DNA from: Stachybotrys elegans
Taxonomy: Eukaryota; Ascomycota; Sordariomycetes; Hypocreales; Stachybotryaceae
Assembly (NCBI GenBank): GCA_020746835.1
Contig: JAGPNK010000002.1
Location: 3,162,001-3,226,000, forward strand
DNA: 64,000 nucleotides
Reading direction: 5' to 3'
Shown: positions 47,276-58,908 of the stretch, in pieces
How positions within the stretch are numbered: the stretch's first letter is position 1
Layout: the number at the start of each line of letters is the position of its first letter
Program-made: the position numbers and the translations under genes
The notes under the pieces: model-generated
Seen by the model: the letters and a program-made list of their open reading frames with translations, nothing else
What the model was told of the DNA's origin: nothing
The model's database searches: none

Positions 47276-49533
47276 ATGACTGCGCCGGGGCCGCCGTTTT
47301 CTTCGGGGCCCGGATTGTCGGGCTCCGGCGGCGACGACAATGGCAGCGCCGGCGGTGCCCCGGGCCACTTCCGCGTCGCCGCGAGCACTCTGGGCTTGGA
47401 TCTCGGCGGCCTCGATGGGTACTCGGCCCTGGACGAGTCTTTTCCTCACGGAGGGCTCCATCACCAACATCCGCATCACCAGAGTCATCATCCTCATCAT
47501 CATCAGCATCATCATCATCATCAGCACCACACCCAACATCGCCATGCCGATCATGCTGCTGCGGCCGCCACTGTTGGCGCCGAGTTCGTCAGTAGGCCAG
47601 TGCCTGTGGCGTCGCAGCGCCGTGAGCCGGCTCTGAGCCCTGCGGTGCCTCAACAGCAACAGCAGCAGCAGCAGCAGCAGCATGCTGGCCAATTTGGTAT
47701 ATTGACTCCTCTTGGTACTCTAGACCGCCATCCTGATGGTCTTATTCCTATCTCCGATGTCCCAACCACGACCAGTGGGCATATATTGTTCAAGATTGTT
47801 GTCGATCCGCCGAATCTTCAAGCCTGGCGAGAGAAGCTCTTCAATGTGGGCGATCGAATCATCCTGACCCAAGAGGAGTGAGTTGGCCCACGCACCATGC
47901 CACTTCGAAAAATAAAAACAAAAACAAAAACAAAATAAACAAAATAAAAACGCCAAAGCTTCATTTATTTACTCAATAACATTCTCATCAGATTCGAGGT
48001 GTACTTTCCTCACGTCGACAATGTCTATTCGCACCGCTCGACGCAGCGTTATAAGCGCAAGCCCTTCATCTCGCACTACTGGGACTGCCGCATGAAGGGC
48101 CGGCCGGCCGGCACGCCAAAGTCGGTCGACCCCAATAAGAAGAAGCGCAAGCGTACCGCCCGCGAGCGCGACCTCTGCGACGTCAAGATCAAGATCACCG
48201 AGTACTTCCCCGGCTCGCAGATCCCACCGGACCCGGACTCGGCGGCGGCAGTGGGGACGGCAGGCGCCGACCCCATCACTGTGGCAGACGGACAGAAGTT
48301 CTGGACGATTCAGCGCGTCAATGGCAACGGCGGCAACGGCAAGGGGGATGGCGTCGCTGGCCCACACAAGCACACGCTCGCCAAGAGCGATGAGATCAAG
48401 AAGAATAGCGTGCAGAGGTACGTGACGAACCTCAACAAGGCTAAGAAGCCGGCCGAGGTGAGTGACTATGCAGCCGTACGACCTACCCACTGCGACCAAG
48501 CATCCCTTGTCCTGCTCACAGTAATGCCTGCAGGTGAAAGCTACTGGCACAGCCCTGGCTACGGTAAAGAAGCACACGAAGGACAGCAACCTGAAGCTCT
48601 ACGCGGCATGCTACTGGTACGAACCCATCACCTTTCTACTCCCTTGGCCAAGGCAAATCAACTGATTCGTGGACTATCTCAGCCCCTTCTCTCAGCGCGT
48701 GTGGATCGCTCTCCAGGCCAAGGGTTTGCCATACCAGTACTGCGAGATTAACCCGTACAAGAGACCGGCCTCGACGCAGCTCCTCGAGGCGAACCCACGC
48801 GGCCTGGTTCCCGCCGTCCGACAGGGAGAATGGGCGTGTTCCGAGAGCGCTGTTATTCTAGAATATGTGAGAAGCCTTCGCCTAAAAGACAGTCACAGAA
48901 AAAAAGTGTCTGGTTCTCAGGATGTTTAGCTGACATACCATTGTAGCTGGAAGATATGGATGGCAACGTGCCGCTGTACCCGTCAGACCCACGACTCAAG
49001 GCGAACTGCCGTCAATGGATTGATCATGTTAGTAGAATCAACACCAACCACCATAATCCGGCGCTGATACCTGCTCTTTCAGATAAATACGCGGATCGTG
49101 CCAACCTTCTACGCCCTCCTCCAGACGCAGGATCCTCACCTACAGCCCAGCCATACCGAACGCCTGCAGGCATATATCACCAGCCTCATGCTGGCTGCCG
49201 ACGAACACGTGAGCCCCATTTCCCCCTCACCCTACTCCCTTCCATCCTCCACAGCTTTACTTGAACCTCTGTTCAACTAACGAACCCCCAAAGGGTCCTT
49301 TCTTTCTTGGTGCCAGCCTCAGCCTCGTCGACATCCACTTCGCCCCCTTTGCCCTCCGCCTCTCCCGCGTCCTGAAGCCACTGTGCGGCTGGGCCGACCC
49401 CGTCCCCGGCACCCGCTGGTACTGCTGGCTCGAGGCCCTCGAGGCAAACATCCACGTCCAGGCCACGACGAGTACCGGCGAGCTGTACGCTGAAACGACG
49501 GATCTGCTCCTTCGCCACCAGGCCACTCCCTGA
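47276..49533 (+). CDS. Fusion-like protein: basic N-terminal region plus GST-like domain
   Basis: Seven exons: 47276-47877, 47992-48457, 48534-48616, 48683-48866, 48947-49027, 49083-49208 and 49294-49533, giving 593 residues. The C-terminal part (about residues 374-593) is a complete two-domain glutathione S-transferase: LKLYAACYCPFSQRVWIALQ with the omega-type catalytic Cys in C384-P-F-S, the cis-Pro glutathione site (NPRGLVPAV), the ESAVILEYL motif, then the all-helical domain. Residues 1-200 are low complexity with His-rich (about 62-92) and poly-Gln tracts. Residues ~160-370 form an unrecognised, globular-looking region with a nuclear-localisation-like KKKRKR at 250-255 and scattered Cys/His. 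The strand carrying C384 is made by joining exons 3 and 4, and exon 3 has no ATG in frame, so the GST half appears not to be separate. Function unknown; a nuclear, redox-linked role is speculation. Confidence 0.82.
47500..47545 (+). repeat. CAT/CAC triplet tract encoding poly-His
   Basis: In-frame triplet repetition within exon 1 of the GST-fusion gene, part of a longer His-rich stretch from about 47459. Confidence 0.85.
47654..47680 (+). repeat. CAG/CAA triplet tract encoding poly-Gln
   Basis: About ten Gln codons in exon 1 of the GST-fusion gene, mostly CAG and so prone to length change. Confidence 0.85.
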
Positions 49534-50299
49534 TTTAGCTCATCTCCTCTACTGGTGTCTAGTTTGTTTACATCATGAGGAGTAATGTTACACACGACAA
49601 ATCATTTGGGGGGATGGATCCTCAAATGCCGATGACACAAATGTATGTATGCAGGGCTATAAATACCGCTGGATGTAGGATTCCGAGGATGGCCTGTCTC
49701 TCTCTTGATTCATGATACCCATTACAGAAAACTTGCGCAATTGAGTCTATTTGCCCACTCTCCAAGATCGAGATGATAAATAAGCAAGGCTCGCCATAAA
49801 TAGTTTCAAGACATGATGATGCCATTATGTACGCACCTACCCGCGAAAGGTGGCCGAGGGATACGATGTCAGACTGCAACATGCGGGCATGCTTACACTT
49901 CATTCAGTCCGCTGAGGCCTTCACAAAACTAAAGATTATCATATGCAGCCATGCGATGAAAGATCCAATGTCCCTTCTAGAGAAATCTGCGCAAATGTAC
50001 ATGGCTATTCTTCCAGGTCAATCCAGGCCTGTTCCAAGAATTCCAATGTTGGTACACGCTCCCGCTCGCCCCAAAACGCCGTTAGGATATCATAGAACCG
50101 CCAGATAGCCCATGTCAATAATCCAAACACAAAGAATATCCTGGATGGTGAATCCGAGGCACGGGATGGCCGGCTTAACACATCCAGCCTCGGTCCCGTC
50201 TAGGATGTTGATTGGGAAGAAAAGGAGAAACACTACGCCAATTCTAGTCATGAAACGACCGAGTGTAGTGTGTATATGTAGTCATCTCGCAACGAACCA
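49534..50299. other. Convergent intergenic region, GST-fusion / MFS transporter
   Basis: About 770 bases, mostly A/T-richer 3'-UTR-like DNA. No gene was recognised. Confidence 0.4.
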
Positions 50300-52481
50300 C
50301 TAGGCTATTGGAGAGTCGAGCCGTGAGGCTTGCCGCTTCCTCCTAATCTCGGACATTTTCTCCTTGAGCGTTATCACCTCGCCCAGCTGCCGAGCTCGTT
50401 CGCGACCCTCGCCGAGATCTTCCAGATTTTTGGCTTCGAGACGTTTCTTGCCTCCCTCGACAACCCAGCGCTGTACATCGGGAAGGTATGCGTAGGAAAA
50501 GATGGCGCCAAAGGCAGCAACGGAACCAAACAGAATGAACATGAGGCCCTGCCTCCTGTCATCCTCGTACACGTTGTTGATGAGATAAACGAGTAAGACT
50601 GCAACAATGCTCCCCAGCTTTCCAGCCGCCGCTGAGATGCCATGTGCCGTACACCGATAGCAGGTTGGGAAGACCTCAGCCGGAAGGATGAATGTCAATG
50701 TGTTGGGGCCTGCCAAAGATGTGTGAGTCTTTGTCTTATGGCTGTGTTGAAATGGCCTCCAGCTTTCAAGTTGGGGGAGGACTTACCGAAATTGAACAAA
50801 AAGTGACATAGGGCTACAAACACCACCGTAGCCGGTGCGCCGTCCGTTTCATGGACCCCGTAGTAGACACCACCAGTGATGATGAAGAGCAAGGTTAAGA
50901 CCAGAAATGAGGTCGTGAGCCACTGTCGCCGCGGAATCCTGTTTGCAAAAAGGACGAAGCAGGCGCTGCCAGCGATGGATGCCAATGACACAGTCAGTAG
51001 ATATTGCTGCGTCTGCTCGACCAGAACATCGTAAATCGTGTTGCAGGGATGTGTTGCGTCTGTTTGCCAGACGGGCAGGCCGTCATTGACCCATCCTGGT
51101 ACTGTCGAGGTTCCGTTTTCAAGCTGCGAATTCCAACATTCCAAGCTCTCGTTGATCTCTGCTGGCTTTGTCGTTGCCCACAATGTTGATAGAGTCCCAC
51201 GGTTATCCAAGCTGAGGCCATAAAAGCTCACGTCGAGGACGAACCATGTAGCCGAGGTTCCAAGCAGATAGCACCAGTTGCCCTCTTGAATGAAATATTT
51301 GTAAAGGTCCTCGCGGGAAAACTGAATCGGCATGGGCTGCGGCGAGGTCTCCGGATGGATGCCATTGGGAGGCAGCATAGAATTTGACCGCTGAGCAGTA
51401 CTCCTGGGTGGTTGCCAGGTGTCAAAAGTGGCAGCACCCGAGGGGGCACCGTAAACCCTCTGCGTATTCCGAAGAGCCATATCGGGCTTGTTGCGGACCT
51501 CGAGACTGTAGAGACCACAGTCAAAGAGGAAGAAGCGAAAGATGATGGCGAATAATGCGGGGATCGCGCCTGATCCGATAATTATTCTCCAGATACCGTC
51601 CACAGCTTCTCTGCACTCGGTCTCGTGTTTGGTGTCGAGGCCGCAGCGCATTTCTCGGATGTTTCTGGAGCTTTCGAAACCTAGGAGGACAAATAGGCCG
51701 ACCAACTGCGCAAGCGCCTGGCCGACGGGCTGCATCATGAAAACACTGGAAATCATTCTGGATCTGGAGTGCGTGCTTGACCATTCGGATGTAATCACTG
51801 CGCTGAGGGGATATTCGGCCCCGATGCCTTGTATCTGGCGTTAGAGTGCGACGCGGGAGTGTTGTTGATGGGTTGATGATGCCTTACCAATTCCCATGAC
51901 GAACCGCCACCACACAAACAGCCCCAGAAACGACATGTCGCCATAACCATGGCTGCTTGTAGCCACTCCAATGGTAGAGACAATAACAAGGACGAGCTCA
52001 ATTCCGTAGAGACGGGTACGTCCATAAAAGTCTGCAAGGAAGCCGAAGGCAAGCTGGCCCAGGACGGAACCAATCAGAGTGGATAGGTTTATGAGCAAGC
52101 CGGGCCATGATGAGCCTTGGGGCCAGTAGACGAACGCGACAGAAGCGAGAATGACGTTTGTCGAGAAGAGATTATATCTGATCAGGCATGTTAGCGACCA
52201 AGGGTCTACGATACGGCAGGAAGAAGGAAGCACGCACGAGTCGGTCAAGAAACCTGAAGCGGCCACACCCCAGATACGGAAATTCCATGAGTTAAGGTCA
52301 AGCTCATATCGGAGTTGGTTGCGATCCTGTTATAGGACAAAGCGCTGTCAGCGGACACACGTGGGCGACATTGCGCGGATGAGCATGAGCGCACCTGGCG
52401 ATCTTGCGCCGGTAGAGCAGAGCTATCGGAGCCCAGAAAGCCTCGATTGCGCCGGCCTGGGTTGGAGGGCGTCGAGGGCAT
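50300..52481 (-). CDS. MFS inorganic phosphate transporter, PHO84-like (PHS family)
   Basis: Five exons in transcription order: 52481-52395, 52326-52238, 52177-51888, 51827-50787 and 50709-50300, giving 638 residues. PHS-family members are plasma-membrane H+/phosphate symporters; some relatives carry glycerophosphodiesters. The MFS signature between helices 2 and 3 is clear ([14 protein letters not shown]), and helix 4 carries the family motif [16 protein letters not shown], interrupted by the intron at 51828-51887. Twelve hydrophobic helices can be counted, with a long central cytosolic loop (about residues 260-330) rich in Ser/Pro and an unusually large loop between helices 7 and 8 containing paired Cys ([18 protein letters not shown]). 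The C-terminus is a charged coiled-coil-like tail. The short first exon (29 codons) encodes a polar N-terminus. Phosphate as substrate is inferred from family. Confidence 0.88.
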
Positions 52482-55400
52482 CTCGAGGGATGACAGAGCA
52501 GAGCAATTCCAAACCTAGAGTAGCAGAATGCCACAGCTGCGCAGGCAGACAGCCCAGCAACGGAGGCAGCAAATGCCCAGGGGAGCAGGACGGAGAGCGT
52601 TTTTCAATGTTGGATCGCGCGGAGAGGATGGAAGGAAGGATGGGGGCGGCCTGCCACTCGGTCTAGAATCGGGTCACCACGAAGCAGGAGCGACACGACG
52701 AAACAGGACAAGGCACAAGGCACCAGTTAACGTCGTCATGGCAGCCCAAAGTGAGGACGAGCGGATGGAATGGGAGCCTAGGAGGACTGGCGAAAATGCA
52801 ACAGTGAAATTGATCCCACGCACAAACGAGTGAATGGGTGGGTGGATGGAGGTGCATTCATAGGCAAGTAGTCAACATGTGCTCGTAGCAGACCATATGG
52901 CTGGATGGATGAGCTGCTCAGACTTGGTGCGCTACTCCTCAGAGGCTTAGCCCCTGGAAAGGCGTGCCCAGAAGGCCCTAGCAGGGCTCCCTAAGACGGA
53001 GGGGTCTCGTGCCAAGATCAGCTTGAGCCTCGAATGAAGCTGCTTGATGCATTCATATTGACGAACCAGATTGATCAGCAGCAGCAGCAGCACCATCAGG
53101 CAACCAGCGGTGCTCAATCAAGCAGGAGATTCGTTCCGCATTATCGCAAGGAGTCGAGGCAGTAACACCACATACGTTGGACACATGCAGGACGACATGC
53201 TTGTCTTGGGGGCCAGAGGCAGCCTCTGCAATAAGTTCAGCTGCTGACGTCGGAATCCGAAATCCGGCTCCAACTATTGCATAGATGGTGCTACCAATGT
53301 CTGAGACCAAGCCGTTGGATATAGTAGCCTGTGTGCGCACCCATTGACTGATCCGTACAGACGCATTAGCAGGCACACGTGGGAGGCCGAGAAGCTGCTG
53401 AAGAAGCTAAGCTAAGGTGGCAGGGGTGTGCAATAGACAGAGGGGATCCCTGAAAGTGAAAGTGACGGGCGGGTGGGGGGCTCTTCCCCAAAGGATGGAT
53501 GGAAATGGAAATGCAGTATTAATTAATTCGCCATCAAACATCAACTTTGAAGGCAACACCCAACATAGTGGCAGAGGATCACGTTCTTGAGACATGCAAA
53601 CACCAAACATCGACTAGAAGAAAAGACGACCGCTTCAACAAACCACCCCGGAAACGGACCCCAGAGCGATGAATGCGGAGCATTTGGGACAGTCTCTTCC
53701 CACGATCAACGAGAGGGATGCATTGGGGGCGTCGTTGTCGTTGCAGCCACTGCAGCCATCGAAATGTCGAGCGCCACGAGAGACAGGGTGCTCGGGTTGA
53801 CATCCGATGCCAGCCTCGACCGGTCCTTGAAGGGCCACACAACAGGCTGTCTAGGGATCACCCGTTTTCCGACGACCAGTAGGCTGCGCGGCCGGTTCTT
53901 GACGATCTCTCCACAAAGCTCAAGAAGCATATTCAACCTATCCATCCCGTTACCGAGTAGGCAATGAGTCACGCTTCCGTCCCAACCACTAGGCTTCCCC
54001 GTCCTTTCTCGTCGACGGCTTTCTCTCACTTGCATTGGCAGGATGCCATCACCAAAGCCTGATGGAACTAAGTGATCTCATGGTGCCGTGCTACTCCCTG
54101 GCACACATGCATGGCCCCGCTGGGGCCTGCGGCACCCTATTCCATCAATGGCAACGGTCAAGGTGCTGGTGGGGTTGTCAATCCCCCTGGGCATCCAACT
54201 GCATCCAGATACGGCCTGCGGATAAGACTTCATATACACACCTTTCTCGGTCTCTTGTATACAAGCGTATAAAAAGCAGAGAATGAAAGGGGCCTTTAGA
54301 GCTTGCATTCCGAGCACGGCAGGTGGGTTCAGTCCCAGATCCACGACGACTGCAACGTTCTGAGGAACGACGGGCCACCCGTGCCTGAATGGGCATACAC
54401 ATCCGCACTCACACACACACTTACTTCAGTTGCACACCGGTTGACATACAAGACTGTACAAGCAAGACGAATCAAGCCACCCCCCATATGTTTGCTCGGC
54501 GGGAGCTTCGAACTCTTAACATGGCAGCCGTGCCTTGGGCAGGTTCGGGCGGCAGGACTCGAGGTCCTGTTTCCTTTACGCTTTCATTTTGGAACCTCGC
54601 GCGAAGTTTCCCAGGCGGCCCCATTCGCCCAAGTGCCCGCGAAGCAGTGAGGTTACTATTGATTGGTCTTGGGCATCTTGTATCCTACGCTGAAAGGTCT
54701 CGTCTTGTCGTCGCTTGGAGACTTTGATGCTCCAAGTGCTTGCGCCCCACTCTCTTGTCATTGGCGCTCCCCACCATCAAGGGTCCATTGCAGCCCATCA
54801 CAGCTCAGCTTGAACCCTCGTGCTCATTCTCGTCGTCCTCAGTGGTCTCTTTGGCATCCTTTACTCGCCAGTTGGTCCCGAGCTTGTGGCACACAGTTCG
54901 TTGGTGCGGGCTTCCAGGCATCAAAGCCTCTCCACATTCCTGGTCTTGGCGGTACATACATCCTCCATGAAGCAAAGGTATTCTTGGTGCCGTCGCGTCT
55001 CAGTCAAGGTCGAGAGTCGAGGCCTCGGCTGAACTCACGAGACTCGTCTGCAGGTATGCGTAGCGTACTTGGTGGGTTCACTGCTCGCAAGGCCTACCTA
55101 TTATCGCGGGATCGGTGACGTTGCAGCAAAGGAAGCACACCTGTGTGTATCTATATGTGTGTGCATCTCACGCACAGGCCGGCAGCGTTTTCCGGATGGG
55201 AGTCCAGGCCCTTCCATCGATGTGGTGGGAAACAGGCGGCTGTTTGGCCTCGTTCCCCATTGCCGGTACATCGCATGGCGAAGGACATGGGAGCAACCAC
55301 ATGGAGGTCAGGGCTGCTGGGGACCTGGCGAGCTGTGCCTCATACGGACCGCATAAGATCAATTATTAGTACTGGGAGCTCCATGCTCTGACGCCCGCCG

Positions 55401-56878
55401 TCCAAACTAGCGAATGCCTCTACCCTGGCATCGACAGAGGCAAACGAGTTGCTACGGAGCATAGCGAGGGTCCATTGCAAGGAAGCAGCTCTCTTTGTGG
55501 GTGCGAAGCTGTGTCATTTCGATTGAAAGGGACGTGGGTGAGATGGCCACACACACCACGACGGCTTATTCTGATTACATGTGTTCCTATCACACCGGCA
55601 AGGCAATCCGTGCATGGGGAGGGTTCCACCAGTTGCCCTACAACACGGATGGACTCTGCTAAGAAACTAAGCGTGGGGTGCGGACGAGCACCACACTCTC
55701 ATGGCACGTTGGCTACGCCATTCCGAAGACAGAGTTGTCTGGACGAACCTATGAACTTTACGGCTTTACATGCACCATCCGTAATTAGTCATGTACATGG
55801 CACAGCTCTCCACTCGCTCGCCAGCTTGCCAGCATCCATGATGCTAGTGGAGGTGCCCCAACTTGCCTGCCGACCCGGAGGGACCCCTTGTCCAGCCAAA
55901 CACACACATGGCGCCCGTGAGAGTGAGCTGGCTCCAAGAGGCTGTGAGCCTGAGCTGAGTGCATCCCCTCCAGTCTCTTGCAGCAGCCTTACACGCCGCT
56001 GTAGCTTGACTGTCCACTCTGCTTGCTGCATAGTACTGTAAGATTCTCACAGTACCGCGGGATCATCCAGCCCACGCTTGCCCACTGTTGTACCCTGCTT
56101 CTCCCCCCGTTTCGTCCCCAGCCTAGACCCCAGAAACGCAAGCCAGGCCGGCCACATCCATCATCACAAGCCAAATCACAGGACACTACAGACACACAAC
56201 TTCCACCAACACCACCAGCAGTCATTATTCTGTCGATGAACCTTGTTATCACCACACGGGATTGATCTGCCTGGTCGCCACAGCCGTAGCCAGGCCCACG
56301 TTTCTAGCAGAGTAGCGTGCTGCTCCAGATTAGCGCACCGCTTTCTACGTCGCTCCTCTATCGCTCATCACCACCACCACCGCCGCCGCCGCCACTCGTC
56401 TTCCCTCCAAGGCTTACTCGCCTCGAACCCTCCGGGCCGCCCGCCGACTCGATTTCATGGCGACGAGAACCTCGTTATAAGCAAGGACCTCCTTCCGGGA
56501 GCTTCATCCAAAGAGGAGCGCATCCAGAGAACGCCCAGGCCCCAATTGCTGGCTTAATTTTGCTCGTCTACACCGTGTCGACCCGACCCTCGGCACCCTG
56601 TCGCTGCTCGTCAGAACATGGCGATTCCGCAACCTCGTACGACTACCTCTGCTGCTACTGCCGCCGCCGATACCGATCCTCCTGCTTCAGGCATACGGCG
56701 ACCCTGACCTCGCTGTTTCCGTCCCGATAAGCCGCCGAACCGCTCTACCGTTGCCTATCCCGCCTCTTCCTGCTCGCCATCGTCCGCCTCTGCCCTGTCA
56801 TGCGAATCGCCCTTCTGACGAACGATACCTGATCGCCAATATACTGCGATCTCTGCCTCTGCCTCTGCTTCACACAGC
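52482..56878. other. 4.4-kb stretch without a supportable gene
   Basis: This is the largest gap in the window. I checked the frames at 53053-53376 (-), 53587-53967 (+), 54663-55118 (+) and 55475-56041 (+). The two I traced to their first codon start at a non-ATG codon, and none shows a recognisable domain or spliced continuation. The last ~600 bases are C/T-rich with a CAC/CGC triplet tract (56368-56393) and are probably the leader of the next gene. A non-coding RNA cannot be excluded. Confidence 0.4.
56368..56393 (+). repeat. (CAC)n-(CGC)n triplet tract
   Basis: Compound triplet repeat in non-coding DNA upstream of the gene at 56879. Confidence 0.75.
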
Positions 56879-58285
56879 ATGGCCGCTTCCTCCTCCTCTG
56901 GCTCCTCCTTCACCTCTTCATCTTTGGGTCGTCCACCCAACTACACACAGTCACACGTCAGTCCCGTTGACTCAAACTGGACACCCAACTCCGGTATTTC
57001 GACTGTTTCGCCGCTATCCTCCGGCACCCCAGCTTATATACAACCTTCTCTTCGCCCCCTTGATCTTGGACCGCCAGGTTACCAAGCAACGATGTACGCA
57101 GATCCCATCATATAACTACGAGCCACCCTCCAAGCTAACATATGCGCCTTCGCAGAACCCTCTTCCCAGACACACTAGACGAGATCACTATATACTTGGG
57201 CCCGTGGGAGGTAGTGGGATCGGAACAACGCCGTGTCCGATGGCAATGCACTTACCAGGACGAGCTTCTCGAGCATTTCTGTACGTACAGTCGATCCGGC
57301 ATCTCAAGGCGATGGGTTTGCTGACTCGCAATGCAGTACCCTCGGATATCCCCAACCAAGTGCATCCGCATACCCTCCACTCTCGGCATCGACAGTACGA
57401 TGACCCAGCTGACCTGGAACGCTTCGTCACCTTTCCTGAACCCCACAGGATAAGGTATACCAATGATGAGGGTGTTTGCATCCACGATCAGTTCATCCAG
57501 GTCAGGTACGAGTTCACGTCTGTGGAGAGTTCTGTCAGGTTTCAAAGCGATGTTCGAAGGAGAGATCTGATAGCATTCTATGATGTGGACGTTGTCTGGA
57601 CCAATAACCATGGCCGGACGGACAGCTTCGGCAAAGTCAAGGGCATTGGAGCTATCCAGCGGTTGAAGATGTGGCGCGACCGCTACACAACCTTCCACTC
57701 CCTCAGTGTCCTGGCCAACAAGACGGACGGTACCTACCGCGAATACGATGTGCACCTGTTCGAAGGGGACTTTAGGACCCGCGATGATCATGCAAAGCAG
57801 CTTCGACTAAACGTCATCGGCCGTCGTGGAAGCGCGCCCGAGGAGAGTCCTGCCCGCCGGTTTTCGTTCCCTCGCCGACGTCGTCCCAGGGTGCGTTCTA
57901 CCGAAAACGTCAACCAAGCTGGGCCTGAGTCAGGACCTTCCCATCCATCAATCGACATCAGATACTTGTGTATACAATTCACCCACAGCCAAGGTAGGTT
58001 CTTCGCTCATCGCCCGCGATGGGAGTCGTCAAAGACGGCCTTCGGATTGAAGGGATCAAGGCTGACGACGTCGTAGATTTCCAAAGGTTCGTCAACAGCT
58101 GGGGGTATGCACACAATACAGACCGGGACTTCCAAGGCATCCCGTTCCCTCCGAACCATGTGGAGTTGGAGTCACCCCAGATCCAGGTTCAGCCGGCGAC
58201 GGCCATTCCGGAACCCTCATCACCAGGGACACGCTCGGCCGCCGGCGTGCTCTCCATGGCTCCTGATGCGCAGAGCGAGAGATGA
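56879..58285 (+). CDS. Uncharacterised fungal protein, 401 residues
   Basis: I do not recognise the family. Four exons: 56879-57093, 57156-57280, 57337-57993 and 58077-58285. The reading frame changes at each of the first two introns and is restored by canonical sites (GTACGC...CTAAC...AG, GTACGT...CTGAC...AG, GTAGGT...CTGAC...AG), which strongly supports the model. The N-terminal ~70 residues are Ser/Pro-rich and disordered. Residues ~72-300 look like a compact domain of alternating hydrophobic and charged residues (TLDEITIYLGPWEVVG, FVTFPEPHRIRYTNDEGV, DLIAFYDVDVVWTNNHGRTD, YREYDVHLFEGDF), probably mostly beta. A basic patch (RFSFPRRRRPRVRS) may be a nuclear localisation signal. A second conserved-looking segment (FVNSWGYAHNTDRDFQGIPF) precedes a polar tail. 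No catalytic motif was seen; regulatory or DNA-associated function is only a guess. Confidence 0.82.
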
Positions 58286-58908
58286 AACCAGCCAGCACGC
58301 CTTGAATAAAGAATCAAGCTACCTATGCATGTCGAGCCAACCAAGATCACTGCAGGGCTTCTTATGCGGATTTCTTTGATGGACTGTCATTGGACCCGGT
58401 ACCATGGGAGAGGTTGGGTCGACAAATGGACGGAAGACTTCCCCACGCGGGACTGGCCGGACCAACCCGGACATGTCAGCCCATCCATTCCCTCCCACAG
58501 CGCCTTACACAGAAGCGTGGATCTTAGTCATTCCTGGTCACCTACCGTCCAAAGTCTCCCCATACCTTGACCGTGGGCCGTTGTGGCCCCTGTCGTCATC
58601 GATCGATCAGTGGGCAGATGTTTGACAGCACACAAACTTCCGACGCTCACGTCTTGCCGTTGTCGAGACTTTTTGTTTTATTTTTCTTAGCCGAACCGCT
58701 GTTCTCTCCCTATCGTGGCTGATTCTTATCCCCAGCCTTTTCCTCCCAGACCACGGGGGCCTGGTCATCGGATCTTCCACTACAAAACAGACGCTGGCGA
58801 TCCTACGACAGCCACCAGCGGGACTATTGGTCTCTGTGCATCATCCTAAACCCCCACCTAGCAGCATATTCAATCAGTGGCTCACCACTGCCAACGCCGA
58901 CATACGCC
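58286..58908. other. Intergenic region, 401-aa protein to acetate kinase
   Basis: About 620 bases with an early AATAAA (58305-58310) and a T-rich tract near 58668-58690. No gene was recognised. Confidence 0.4.
58305..58310 (+). terminator. Candidate poly(A) signal
   Basis: AATAAA 20 bases after the stop codon of the 401-residue protein. The UTR would be unusually short if it is used. Confidence 0.3.

Noticed and set aside
53587..53967. 126-codon plus frame in the 4.4-kb gap
   Set aside because: It begins at TTG, has no recognisable domain, and composition resembles neighbouring spacer.
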